Of a DNA stretch of 32,790 nt, positions 7,919 through 15,722 are shown piece by piece; within the stretch, counting starts at the first letter, position 1, and each line of letters starts with the position of its first letter. The DNA lies in contig CALXQP010000022.1 of the NCBI GenBank assembly GCA_944390695.1, positions 1 through 32,790 on the forward strand. The letters run 5' to 3'. The position numbers and the translations under genes are program-made. The DNA is from an uncultured Clostridia bacterium. Its GTDB lineage: Bacteria; Bacillota; Clostridia; TANB77; CAG-508. A model generated the notes under the pieces. The model made no database searches. It was given only the letters and a program-made list of their open reading frames with translations, and was not told where the DNA came from.

Positions 7919-9790
7919 ATGAGTTATTATGCAGGAGATTATGATGTTGCTGTAATAGGTGCAGGACATGCTGGATGTGAGGCTGCTTTAGCTGCTGCAA
8001 GACTTGGAATGAAAACAATAATTTTCTCTATAAGCTTAGAGGCTGTAGCAAATATGCCATGTAATCCACATATAGGTGGAAGTTCAAAAGGCCATTTAGT
8101 AAGAGAAATTGACGCACTTGGCGGAGAAATGGCTAAAAATATAGATAAAACAATGATTCAAATAAAAATGTTAAATACTTCAAAAGGCCCAGCAGTGCAT
8201 TCATTGAGAGCACAAGCAGATAGAAAAAGATATCAAATGGAAATGAAACATACATTAGAAAAACAAAATAATTTAGAACTAAAACAAGCGGAAATAGTAG
8301 ACATAAAATTAGAAGAAAATAGAATAAAATCTATTGAAACAGATGTAGGGGCAATATATAATGTAAAAACAATTATTGTTGCAACAGGAACTTATTTAAA
8401 AGGGAAAATATTTATAGGTGATTATACAAAAGAAAGTGGCCCAGATGGTGTATTTCCAGCAAATAAATTATCTGAATGTTTTAAAAGATTAGGGATAAAT
8501 TTAATTAGATTTAAAACAGGAACACCAGCAAGAATTAATAGAAAAAGTATAGATTTTTCAAAGATGGAAATACAAAAAGGAGATGTTGACATAATACCAT
8601 TTTCATTTGAAGATAAAATGAAAGATTTTGAGCAAGTTGATTGTTATTTAACATATACAAATTCAGAAACACATAGAATTATTCATGAAAATTTGCATAG
8701 ATCTCCATTATATTCAGGTGTAATAGAGGGAACAGGTCCAAGATATTGTCCATCAATAGAAGATAAAGTTGTTAGATTTGCAGATAAAGAAAGACATCAA
8801 GTTTTTGTAGAACCAATAGGTATAGATACTGATGAAATGTATATTCAGGGAATGAGTTCATCACTTCCTGAAGATGTGCAAATTGCAATGTATAGAACAC
8901 TTCCAGGCCTAGAGCACTGCGAATTTACGAGACCAGCATATGCAATAGAATATGATTGTATAGATCCTTCAGAATTAAAATTATCTTTAGAATATAAAAA
9001 AATTAGTGGATTATTTTTTGCGGGTCAAACAAATGGTACTTCTGGATATGAAGAAGCTGCATGTCAAGGTTTGATTGCAGGAATAAATGCTTCACGAAAA
9101 ATAAAAGGCTTAGAACCATTTATTTTAGATAGAACAGAGGCATATATAGGTGTTTTAATTGATGATATTGTAACAAAAGGTACAAATGAACCATATAGAA
9201 TGATGACTTCTAGAGCAGAATATAGGCTGCTTTTAAGGCAAGATAATGCAGATTTAAGGTTAACAGAAAAAGGTCATGAAATTGGATTAATTTCAGATGA
9301 AAGATATGCTAAATTTTTAGAAAAAAAGAAAAAAATAGAAGAAGAAAAAAATAGATTAAAAGAAACAATTGTAAAACCAACAGAAGAAGTAAATAGTTTT
9401 TTGAGAAAATGTGGAACAGCTGAACTTACTACAGGTACAAAGCTTTCAGAGTTATTAAAAAGAGCAGAAATTACATATGAAGCACTTGCAGAAATTGATA
9501 AAAATAGACCAATTTTAGGTGAACAAGTAAGAGAAGAAGTAGAAATTCAAATAAAATATGAAGGATATATAAAAATGCAAGAAGCACAAGTTGAAAAATT
9601 CGAAAAAATGGAGAAAAAATTGCTTCCTGAAGAAATAGATTATAATGAAATTAGTGGAATTAGTTTAGAAGCTAGACAAAAACTAAATAAACACAAGCCT
9701 CATTCAATTGGTCAAGCATCAAGAATTTCAGGAGTTTCACCAGCAGATATAGCAGTTTTACTTGTATATTTACAATCTAAAAAAAGATAA
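7919..9790 (+). CDS. mnmG: tRNA uridine-5-carboxymethylaminomethyl enzyme MnmG (GidA)
   Basis: The 623-aa FAD enzyme is the partner of MnmE in U34 modification. The dinucleotide-binding motif GAGHAGCE is at residues 14-21, followed by the signature [15 protein letters not shown] and the second signature [12 protein letters not shown]. The C-terminal MnmE/tRNA-binding helical region is complete. The 254-base gap after mnmE is larger than elsewhere in the block and may hold a promoter, but I find no convincing one and no riboswitch. The ATG is preceded by a weak GAAGAAAGAAG site. Confidence 0.97.
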   Translation: MSYYAGDYDVAVIGAGHAGCEAALAAARLGMKTIIFSISLEAVANMPCNPHIGGSSKGHLVREIDALGGEMAKNIDKTMIQIKMLNTSKGPAVHSLRAQADRKRYQMEMKHTLEKQNNLELKQAEIVDIKLEENRIKSIETDVGAIYNVKTIIVATGTYLKGKIFIGDYTKESGPDGVFPANKLSECFKRLGINLIRFKTGTPARINRKSIDFSKMEIQKGDVDIIPFSFEDKMKDFEQVDCYLTYTNSETHRIIHENLHRSPLYSGVIEGTGPRYCPSIEDKVVRFADKERHQVFVEPIGIDTDEMYIQGMSSSLPEDVQIAMYRTLPGLEHCEFTRPAYAIEYDCIDPSELKLSLEYKKISGLFFAGQTNGTSGYEEAACQGLIAGINASRKIKGLEPFILDRTEAYIGVLIDDIVTKGTNEPYRMMTSRAEYRLLLRQDNADLRLTEKGHEIGLISDERYAKFLEKKKKIEEEKNRLKETIVKPTEEVNSFLRKCGTAELTTGTKLSELLKRAEITYEALAEIDKNRPILGEQVREEVEIQIKYEGYIKMQEAQVEKFEKMEKKLLPEEIDYNEISGISLEARQKLNKHKPHSIGQASRISGVSPADIAVLLVYLQSKKR

Positions 9791-9808
9791 ATAGAAAGGA
9801 TAAAATTA

Positions 9809-10531
9809 ATGGAAAAAGAAAAGTTTTATGAGTCAATGCGAGAAAAATCAATGGTTTTAGGTATAGATTTTTCTGTGGAGCAATTAGACAAATTTTATAA
9901 ATATATGGAATTATTGATTGAATGGAATCAAAAAATAAATTTAACAGCAATAATTGAACCAGAAGAAATAATTTTAAAACATTTTATAGATTCTATTACA
10001 ATTTTGAAATATATAGAAAAAGATGCAAAAATAGTTGATGTAGGCACTGGAGCTGGATTTCCTGGGATTCCAGTAAGTATTATGAGACCTGATTTAAAAA
10101 TAACATTAGTAGATTCATTAAATAAAAGATTAATATTTTTACAAGAAGTTATTAAAGAATTAAATTTGGAAAATATTGAAATTATTCATTCAAGAGCAGA
10201 AGAATTTGGGCAAAACAAAAAATATAGAGAAAGTTTTGATATAGCTACATCTAGAGCAGTAGCAAATCTTTCTACATTATCTGAATATTTAATTCCTCTT
10301 GTAAAAATTGGGGGAAAAGTAATAAGTATGAAAGCTGCTGATGCAAATAATGAAATAAATGATGCGAAGAATGCAATTGAAATTCTTGGTGGTAAAATAA
10401 ATAAAATTGATGAATTTAATTTACCTAATAGTGATATTGGAAGAACAATAATTTTAATAAATAAAGAAAAAAGTACACCTAACAAATATCCTAGAAAGCC
10501 AGGTACACCAAGTAAAGAACCAATTAAATAA
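9809..10531 (+). CDS. rsmG: 16S rRNA (guanine-527-N7)-methyltransferase RsmG (GidB)
   Basis: A 240-aa SAM-dependent methyltransferase of the small-subunit rRNA. The SAM loop VDVGTGAGFPGIP is at residues 76-88, and RAVANLSTLSEYLIPLVK and the ending NKYPRKPGTPSKEPI are typical of the family. It starts 18 bases after mnmG with GAAAGGAT as ribosome binding site, so the two are probably co-transcribed. A terminator follows. Confidence 0.96.
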   Translation: MEKEKFYESMREKSMVLGIDFSVEQLDKFYKYMELLIEWNQKINLTAIIEPEEIILKHFIDSITILKYIEKDAKIVDVGTGAGFPGIPVSIMRPDLKITLVDSLNKRLIFLQEVIKELNLENIEIIHSRAEEFGQNKKYRESFDIATSRAVANLSTLSEYLIPLVKIGGKVISMKAADANNEINDAKNAIEILGGKINKIDEFNLPNSDIGRTIILINKEKSTPNKYPRKPGTPSKEPIK

Positions 10532-10567
10532 AAAATGCTCCACGGAAAAACTTGTGGAGTATTTTTT
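10531..10567 (+). terminator. rsmG terminator
   Basis: A stem of about 12-13 pairs (10531-10543 with 10554-10566, one G·U) has a 10-nt loop. The T-run forms part of the descending arm. Confidence 0.85.
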
Positions 10568-10615
10568 AGCATTAAATTTTAAAGATAAAAAATAAAAATA
10601 TTTTTTGAAAAATGC

Positions 10616-10644
10616 TTGACTATTTTTTTATTATTATATATTAT
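10616..10644 (+). promoter_or_regulatory. Probable parAB promoter
   Basis: TTGACT (10616-10621) is followed after 17 bases by TATTAT (10639-10644) in an AT-only spacer. Other -10 registers are possible. Confidence 0.5.
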
Positions 10645-10720
10645 AAATATGCAATAAATGAAAAACAAATTATTCAAAATTAAAATACAAAAGTTTATGT
10701 GCAGAAGGGGTGGAGTAAAA

Positions 10721-11530
10721 ATGGGAAGAATAATATCAGTAGCAAACCAAAAAGGTGGAGTAGGAAAGACTACAACGACAGTTAATTTAAGCACTTTACT
10801 TGCAAAAAAAGGCAAAAAAGTATTATTAATAGATACTGATCCACAAGGAAATGCAACAAGCGGATTAGGGGTTACAAAAGAATTAGAATTATCAGTATAT
10901 GATGTTTTAGTTGGAGATACAACAATTGATGAAACAATACAAGAAACAGTTGTGAAAAATCTTAGAGTTTGTCCATCAAACATTAGTTTGGCAGGAGCTG
11001 AAGTTGAGCTTGTGCCAATGATGTCAAGAGAGCAAAGATTAAAGGCAAAACTAGACTTAATAAAAGATCAATATGATTATATATTAATAGATTGTCCGCC
11101 ATCTTTAGGATTAATAACATTAAATGCATTTACTGCATCTGATAGTGTTTTAATACCTGTACAATGCGAATATTTCGCACTAGAAGGGTTGGGACAATTG
11201 TTAAATACTGTAAATCTAGTAAAAAAACATTTAAATAAAAACTTGGAAATTGAAGGGGCATTACTTACAATGTATGATGCAAGAACAAATCTTTCAAATC
11301 AAGTTGTAAAAGAGGTAAAAAAATATTTTGAAGATAAGGTATACAAAACAGTAATTCCAAGAAATGTAAGATTAAGTGAAGCACCAAGTTATGGAATGCC
11401 AATATCAATATATGATCCGAGATCTAAAGGTGCAAAAGCTTATGAAAAATTTACAAAAGAGCTTTTGAAAAATACGCAACAATTAGAAAAACAAAATATA
11501 GCAAATAAAGAAGTTTTACAAAAAGTATAA
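10721..11530 (+). CDS. parA: Chromosome partitioning ATPase ParA (Soj)
   Basis: The 269-aa P-loop ATPase binds DNA and works with ParB on origin segregation; in Bacillus, Soj also regulates DnaA. I start at 10721 (MGRIISVANQ) because GGGGTGGAG lies 7 nt upstream; an in-frame ATG at 10658 would add 21 basic residues with no SD. The deviant Walker A KGGVGKTT is at residues 11-18, followed by DTDPQGNATSG and the switch region DCPPSLGLIT. It is followed by parB, 31 bases later. Confidence 0.96.
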   Translation: MGRIISVANQKGGVGKTTTTVNLSTLLAKKGKKVLLIDTDPQGNATSGLGVTKELELSVYDVLVGDTTIDETIQETVVKNLRVCPSNISLAGAEVELVPMMSREQRLKAKLDLIKDQYDYILIDCPPSLGLITLNAFTASDSVLIPVQCEYFALEGLGQLLNTVNLVKKHLNKNLEIEGALLTMYDARTNLSNQVVKEVKKYFEDKVYKTVIPRNVRLSEAPSYGMPISIYDPRSKGAKAYEKFTKELLKNTQQLEKQNIANKEVLQKV

Positions 11531-11561
11531 TTAGTTTGCATAGAAAGGTATGGTGATAAAT

Positions 11562-12437
11562 ATGCCAAAAATGACTGGATTAGGCAAAGGATTAGATGCA
11601 CTATTTGGAGGAGCAACATTAGAAACACAAAATCAAGTATCAGACCAAATTATTGAAGAGGAAGTTAGTGGGAATTTAAAAAATTTAAAAATAACAGAAG
11701 TAGAACCTAATAGAGAACAACCAAGAAAGACATTTAACCAAGAATCATTAGATGAGTTGGCTGAATCTATAAAAGAATATGGTGTTATACAACCAATTGT
11801 AGTAGCAAAACAAGAGGGATATTATGCCATTGTTGCAGGAGAGAGAAGATGGAGAGCTGCTAAAATAGCTGGTTTAAATGAAATACCTGCAATAATAAGA
11901 GAAGATGATGATCAAATAAATAGAGAAATAGCATTAATAGAAAATATTCAAAGAGAAGATTTGAATCCATATGAAAAAGCACTTGGAATTCGTCAATTAA
12001 TGGACAAATATGGAATGACACAAGAACAAGTTTCTAAAAAAATAGGTAAAAGCAGAAGTAGTATTTCAAATACTGTAAGAATATTATTTTTAGCACCAGA
12101 TGTATTAGAATTGGTAAAACAGGGAAAATTAACAGAAGGACATTGCAAAGCTCTTGCTGGAATTGATGATCCACAACGCCAATATGAAGTAGCATTAAGA
12201 ATGATTGAAAGAGGAGAATCTGTAAGACAAGCTGAAAGTAAAAATAGAACTACTAAAAAAGAAAAGAAATTGGATCCTAAATATAAATATTTATATGAAG
12301 ATATTGAAGATAAATTTCAAGGATTTTTTGGAACTAAAGTTAAACTTGATCAAGGTAAAAGAAAGGGGAGAATTATCATAGAATACCATAATAATGAAGA
12401 TCTTGAAAGAATGCTAGGCTTATTAAATGTTAACTAA
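11562..12437 (+). CDS. parB: Chromosome partitioning protein ParB (Spo0J)
   Basis: The 291-aa protein is a CTP-dependent clamp that spreads from parS sites and recruits SMC. I start at 11562, since GGTGAT sits 5 nt upstream; the ATG at 11550 is too close to the AAAGG. The N-terminal GKGLDALFG motif is the usual ParA-stimulating region. The CTP-binding block GERRWRAAKIAG and NIQREDLNPYEKA and a helix-turn-helix (TQEQVSKKIGKSRSSISNT) follow. I found no intact parS in this window, only an unconvincing half-site at 13375-13382. Confidence 0.96.
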   Translation: MPKMTGLGKGLDALFGGATLETQNQVSDQIIEEEVSGNLKNLKITEVEPNREQPRKTFNQESLDELAESIKEYGVIQPIVVAKQEGYYAIVAGERRWRAAKIAGLNEIPAIIREDDDQINREIALIENIQREDLNPYEKALGIRQLMDKYGMTQEQVSKKIGKSRSSISNTVRILFLAPDVLELVKQGKLTEGHCKALAGIDDPQRQYEVALRMIERGESVRQAESKNRTTKKEKKLDPKYKYLYEDIEDKFQGFFGTKVKLDQGKRKGRIIIEYHNNEDLERMLGLLNVN

Positions 12438-12459
12438 ATATAAAAAATTTAAAAAAGTA

Positions 12460-12501
12460 TTGACAAGCGACAGTAAAATGTGCTAATATAAATACTGTCG
12501 C
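12460..12501 (+). promoter_or_regulatory. tRNA-Ser promoter with overlapping palindrome
   Basis: TTGACA (12460-12465) and TAATAT (12484-12489) are 18 bases apart. A perfect 9-bp inverted repeat, GCGACAGTA (12467-12475) and TACTGTCGC (12493-12501), is centred on the -10 element and ends 7 bases before the tRNA. It could be an operator or a feature of the spacer DNA. Confidence 0.65.
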
Positions 12502-12508
12502 AAGATAT

Positions 12509-12600
<92 letters not shown>

Positions 12601-12604
12601 AAGT

Positions 12605-12640
12605 AAAAGTTAGATACTTAAAAAAATATCTAACTTTTCT
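12605..12640 (+). terminator. Hairpin between the two tRNA genes
   Basis: A perfect 12-bp stem (12605-12616 with 12627-12638) with a 10-nt A-rich loop ends in TTTT. It could stop transcription after the first tRNA. The second tRNA has a TATAAT at 12644-12649 but no visible -35, so the hairpin may instead be leaky or a processing signal. Confidence 0.6.
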
Positions 12641-12653
12641 TAATATAATAAAT

Positions 12654-12743
12654 GGAGATGTACCCAAGTGGTGAAGGGGACTGTTTGCTAAACAGTTAGG
12701 TCGGTAACACGGCGCGGAGGTTCGAACCCTCTCATCTCCGCCA
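12654..12743 (+). tRNA. tRNA-Ser (GCU)
   Basis: A class II tRNA of 90 nt with encoded CCA. The acceptor stem GGAGATG pairs with CATCTCC. The anticodon loop has GCT at 12687-12689, flanked by ACTGT/ACAGT. The long variable arm and the T-loop TTCGAAC are present. It reads AGU/AGC. Confidence 0.97.
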
Positions 12744-12749
12744 TAAAGT

Positions 12750-12771
12750 ATTAGTTTCAACTAATTTTTTA
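12750..12771 (+). terminator. Terminator after tRNA-Ser (GCU)
   Basis: A short palindrome (12750-12756 with 12759-12765) is followed by six T, 7 bases after the tRNA end. Confidence 0.65.
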
Positions 12772-13184
12772 ATAATCTAATATTTTAAATTTTTTCAATG
12801 AAATTTCTACCGTTCACGTATTGACCTTCTTAAATTTCAATAAAAGATTCCGATAACGCTATTAAGAAACAAGCCGAAGAAGTTGTATATAATGAAATTG
12901 TTTACAAATAATAATTAAAAAGATCATAAAAAGTATTCAAAAATAATAAAAATAATGTAGTTATTATGAGTATAGAAGAATATAAAAAGAAAATATTAGA
13001 TGAAGAAATAGAAAGAAAAATATTGCAATCAGAAGAAGATTACAATGGTCACAAGTATAAATAGAGTAGCCATTAGAAGGAGAGTTGCAGCCCATCATTT
13101 TTTCTATTTCTTAATAAACAACTGGGCCAATATTTAAATTAGGATACTCCAGTCAAAAAAACTCATACCATACTAAAAATTTAT
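12772..13184 (+). other. Gap with coding-like debris, no recognisable gene
   Basis: No intact gene is visible. An open stretch ending at the TAA near 12910 reads DSDNAIKKQAEEVVYNEIVYK with no usable start, so it looks like the tail of a lost gene. The sequence 13070-13150 has short complementary segments (GCCCA/TGGGC) but no clear fold. Confidence 0.5.
12966..13064 (+). CDS. Possible 32-aa charged small protein
   Basis: An ATG-to-TAG frame of 32 codons encodes a charged helix-like peptide (MSIEEYKKKILDEEIERK and on). No SD precedes it, and in such AT-rich DNA a frame of this size can be chance. The alternating Glu/Lys composition is the only positive sign. It lies amid coding-like debris. 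Confidence 0.25.
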   Translation: MSIEEYKKKILDEEIERKILQSEEDYNGHKYK

Positions 13185-13214
13185 TTGACAAATCATATTG
13201 TTATGCGGTATAAT
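13185..13214 (+). promoter_or_regulatory. Promoter of the candidate small RNA
   Basis: A perfect TTGACA (13185-13190) and a perfect TATAAT (13209-13214) are separated by 18 bases. No start codon with SD follows before the terminator at 13261. Confidence 0.75.
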
Positions 13215-13220
13215 AAGGAT

Positions 13221-13303
13221 AGAAAATGAGAACCACAAAGTGGTTGCCGATGAAAAGTTTAAATAACCATTCTATCGTCCAAGCAGAATGGTTATTTTTT
13301 TAT
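13221..13303 (+). ncRNA. Candidate orphan small RNA, about 80 nt
   Basis: The predicted transcript runs from just after a consensus promoter to a strong intrinsic terminator. It contains a hairpin AACCAC-AAA-GTGGTT (13231-13245), a single-stranded A-rich linker, then a perfect 13-bp terminator stem (13261-13273 with 13285-13297), an 11-nt loop and a T-run. No reading frame is supported. The layout resembles antisense RNAs of Firmicutes type I toxin–antitoxin loci, where a short hydrophobic toxin lies on the opposite strand, but I see no such toxin frame on the minus strand nearby. A known Rfam family is possible; I do not recognise one with confidence. Confidence 0.6.
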
Positions 13304-13350
13304 TGTAAAACTACTTTGAATTTGATATTATATATGTTGTTTTTGGGGGA

Positions 13351-13702
13351 ATGATTATGAGAAGGCGTACAATTCGTGAAACGTTGGAAGTTATTTGGGG
13401 ATTTTTCAGAGCTATATTAGAAATTCGGAATAGGCGGATATTTATTCTTTATGATATTTTCTATTGCATCAGTGGGGTTAGCAAAAATAATATTAAAAAC
13501 TTGTAAAAAACAAAATTTTAAATATAGTAATTTTTTAATATTTTGCGTAATTGGACTAATTTTATCAACTATTTTAAAGATATTTAATTTTAATTTAACA
13601 TATAAACCTTTAGAAGTGATTATATGCTTAATTATAAATATTATAGCTTTTATAATATTTAAATATATTGAAAAAAAGGTTATAAAAACTAAAAATATAT
13701 AG
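13351..13702 (+). pseudogene. Frameshifted small membrane protein
   Basis: GGGGGA precedes ATGs at 13351 and 13357. The first frame reads MRRRTIRETLEVIWGFFRAI and runs to a stop at 13504. Near 13418-13425 the coding character moves to another frame, which reads KFGIGGYLFFMIFSIASVGL and continues as a membrane protein to 13702 with three hydrophobic segments. Removing one base near TTAGAAATT would join them into a protein of about 115 aa, so a frameshift mutation is likely. The internal ATG at 13451 (83 aa) lacks an SD. Codons CGT and CGG in the first part differ from the AGA-only neighbours, hinting at foreign origin. The function is unknown. Confidence 0.45.
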
Positions 13703-13817
13703 TGATAGTAAAAATATTACTATAATGTAAAATTTTAAAAAACTGTCGAAAAGAGAGTAAAATTTTGGATTATATTGTAGATAATAATATATTAAAAGAA
13801 AAAATTGTAAAAAAAAC

Positions 13818-13846
13818 TTGCAAGATAGAAGAAAATGTTATATAAT
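13818..13846 (+). promoter_or_regulatory. Promoter of the T4SS-like operon
   Basis: TTGCAA (13818-13823), 17 bases, then a perfect TATAAT (13841-13846), 40 bases before the first pilin gene. Confidence 0.7.
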
Positions 13847-13885
13847 TTATTATAGTATAGTATGTAAGCCAAAGAGGGGGATAGT

Positions 13886-14353
13886 ATGAATGTAAAACGA
13901 ATAATGAAGATAATTGTTATAATATCCATAATAATCCTATTAATGGCATTTGGCAGTAATATAGTATATGGATTAAACTATGACCCTATAGAGAATCCCA
14001 ATATATGGTCACCTGCAAGCCCTGCGGGTGAAGATGAATTAAGTAAAAGAGCTGGAAAGATATTAGGGATAATAAATGTAGTAGGAATTGTAGCATCAGT
14101 ATTATGTATTACAGCACTAGGTATAAAATATATGGTAGGAAGTATAGAAGAAAAAGTAGACATAAAAAAAGGATTAGTTGGGTATGTAGTAGGGATAGCA
14201 TTACTAGCGCTATGTACAACAATACCAAATATAATATATAGATTTACTACTTATGATTTACAATTTAATGGAACTGTATGGAATACTCCATCAGAGGAAG
14301 TAACTGAAAATGTATTAAAAGAAAAAGAACGTTATGAAAGTTATGGAATGTAA
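13886..14353 (+). CDS. VirB2/TrbC-like pilin protein 1
   Basis: A 155-aa protein with an N-terminal signal sequence (hydrophobic 8-26, possible cleavage after VYG), then a short proline-rich extracellular segment. Two membrane segments (about 60-82 and 94-116) lie either side of a short charged loop. The loop motif GIKYMVGSIEEK is shared with the third pilin (GIKYMMGSAEEK), the typical pattern of TrbC/VirB2-type subunits in Clostridia. The C-terminal 40 residues are polar and unique to this copy. GAGGGGG precedes the ATG. As first gene of the operon it may be a minor pilin or a core membrane component. Assignment rests on topology and the shared motif. Confidence 0.65.
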   Translation: MNVKRIMKIIVIISIIILLMAFGSNIVYGLNYDPIENPNIWSPASPAGEDELSKRAGKILGIINVVGIVASVLCITALGIKYMVGSIEEKVDIKKGLVGYVVGIALLALCTTIPNIIYRFTTYDLQFNGTVWNTPSEEVTENVLKEKERYESYGM

Positions 14354-14419
14354 AAATAGAAATACATAATACAAAAAATCAGAAAACATATTTAAAAAAT
14401 TATAAAAGGAGGAGTGAAA

Positions 14420-14848
14420 ATGAATGAAATTATTAAAATATTATTGAAAATTATCATAATATTATTTATAATTCAAATAAGTTTCACTCTATCAAATAAA
14501 GTTGATGCTATATCTTTTGATGAAATATTTCAATCTGGAGATGATTTTCTTAACACTGGTAAAGATGGATTGGAAGGAAACTTGAAAGATGATAAAGGTG
14601 AAGCAATAGCTCCTACAATTGATATGCAAAAACTTAATATTAGTATACAAAATATTAGCGGATTTGTAAGAGCTTTAGGAGTTGCACTTGCTGTAATAAT
14701 AGGGGCAATGATAGGAATAAAAATTATGTGGGGAAGTACAGAAGAACAAGCTAAAGCTAAAGAGGCCCTTATACCATATATATTAGGCTGTGTAGTTATA
14801 TTTGGAGCATATGCAATATGGAGAATAATTATAACTGTAATAGCTTAA
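14420..14848 (+). CDS. VirB2/TrbC-like pilin protein 2
   Basis: The start at 14420 (142 aa, MNEIIKILLK) is chosen because GGAGGAG lies 5 nt upstream; an in-frame GTG at 14414 lies within that site region. There is a signal-like hydrophobic segment (8-27) and an acidic exported stretch of about 45 residues. Two membrane segments surround GIKIMWGSTEEQAKAKEA, the same loop motif as its neighbours. It is the most diverged of the three copies. It probably sits in the membrane as part of the secretion channel or pilus, by analogy only. Confidence 0.62.
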   Translation: MNEIIKILLKIIIILFIIQISFTLSNKVDAISFDEIFQSGDDFLNTGKDGLEGNLKDDKGEAIAPTIDMQKLNISIQNISGFVRALGVALAVIIGAMIGIKIMWGSTEEQAKAKEALIPYILGCVVIFGAYAIWRIIITVIA

Positions 14849-14924
14849 TAAAAATAAAATTGTTATTTAAATTCTGATGCAAATCAGATCTAATAATATA
14901 GAAAAAATAGAAGGAGGAATAAAT

Positions 14925-15272
14925 ATGAAAACTAAAACATTAAAAATACTAACATTTGTTGCAACATTACTATTAGTTGTATCAATGGGATTATCAACAG
15001 TATTTGCATTAACACCAGACCAAATACAACCAGAAGATCCAACAGGAACAGAAATAACAGATTTTGGTTCAAAGATATTAGGAATACTACAAACTGTTGG
15101 TATAGTATTATCAGTAGTAGTACTAGTAATACTTGGTATAAAATATATGATGGGTAGTGCAGAAGAAAAAGCTGAATATAAGAAAACAATGATCCCATAT
15201 TTAGTAGGAGCAGTATTAATATTCTTAGCACCAACAATAGCAAATATGGTATATAGTTTAATAAAAGGATAA
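14925..15272 (+). CDS. VirB2/TrbC-like major pilin candidate
   Basis: The start at 14925 (115 aa, MKTKTLKILTFVATLL) follows AAGGAGGA; the ATG at 14877 has no SD. There is a clear signal peptide with probable cleavage after VFA, a 25-residue acidic N-terminus, then two membrane helices with GIKYMMGSAEEKAEYKK between them. This is the compact canonical VirB2/TrbC shape. The gene is followed immediately by a strong terminator, so its transcript should be more abundant than the downstream machinery genes, as expected for a major pilin. Confidence 0.75.
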   Translation: MKTKTLKILTFVATLLLVVSMGLSTVFALTPDQIQPEDPTGTEITDFGSKILGILQTVGIVLSVVVLVILGIKYMMGSAEEKAEYKKTMIPYLVGAVLIFLAPTIANMVYSLIKG

Positions 15273-15290
15273 TATTAAAAAATAATAATA

Positions 15291-15328
15291 AAAAAATCGA
15301 TAAATACTTCCATTTATCGATTTTTTTT
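15291..15328 (+). terminator. Internal terminator after the third pilin gene
   Basis: A stem of at least 11 bp (15295-15305 with 15312-15322), extendable with A·T pairs, a 6-nt loop and eight T. The downstream genes must rely on read-through or on a weak promoter (TATAAT at 15331-15336 without a clear -35). Confidence 0.85.
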
Positions 15329-15374
15329 GATATAATAAAATAGAATAAATATATTGTAAACTAAGGAGGAAAAA

Positions 15375-15722
15375 ATGGGAACATATAATTTACCTAGAAA
15401 TGTAAAAGGAGAAGGAAGAATTTTCTTTATATTTTCAATGAAATCATTATTAACAGCTTTTATAGGAGGACTAGCAGGAATAATATTTTACTTTATTTTT
15501 AGTGCTTTAGGATTGACTATAGTAGGAGTAGTAATTACATTAATATTTGCGTTTATAGGATATGCAATAGGAATGTTTAAAGTACCAGAAACGGACGGTC
15601 TTGAAATTACTAGAAAAACAGGTGGAGAAAATATAGATGATGTTATAAAAAGATATATTAAATTTAAACAAAATAACAAAAAAATTTATGTATATACAAA
15701 GGAGGAGAAAATAGATGACTAG
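15375..15722 (+). CDS. PrgI family protein (VirB3-like)
   Basis: A 115-aa protein with the typical PrgI layout: a short cytosolic N-terminus with a conserved NLPRNVKGEGRI-type segment, two closely spaced membrane helices (about 20-65), and a basic tail. PrgI proteins occupy the VirB3 place in Gram-positive type IV secretion loci, next to VirB4. TAAGGAGGA precedes the start. The end overlaps the next gene by 8 bases, so the two are translationally coupled. Confidence 0.75.
   Translation: MGTYNLPRNVKGEGRIFFIFSMKSLLTAFIGGLAGIIFYFIFSALGLTIVGVVITLIFAFIGYAIGMFKVPETDGLEITRKTGGENIDDVIKRYIKFKQNNKKIYVYTKEEKIDD

Noticed and set aside
13375-13382. CGTGAAAC, half of the parS consensus
   Set aside because: The other half does not match, and a single half-site is expected by chance; no full parS was found near parAB.
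13451-13702. Separate 83-aa gene from the internal ATG
   Set aside because: There is no SD, and protein-like sequence continues upstream in this frame to 13421; better explained as the 3' part of a frameshifted gene.
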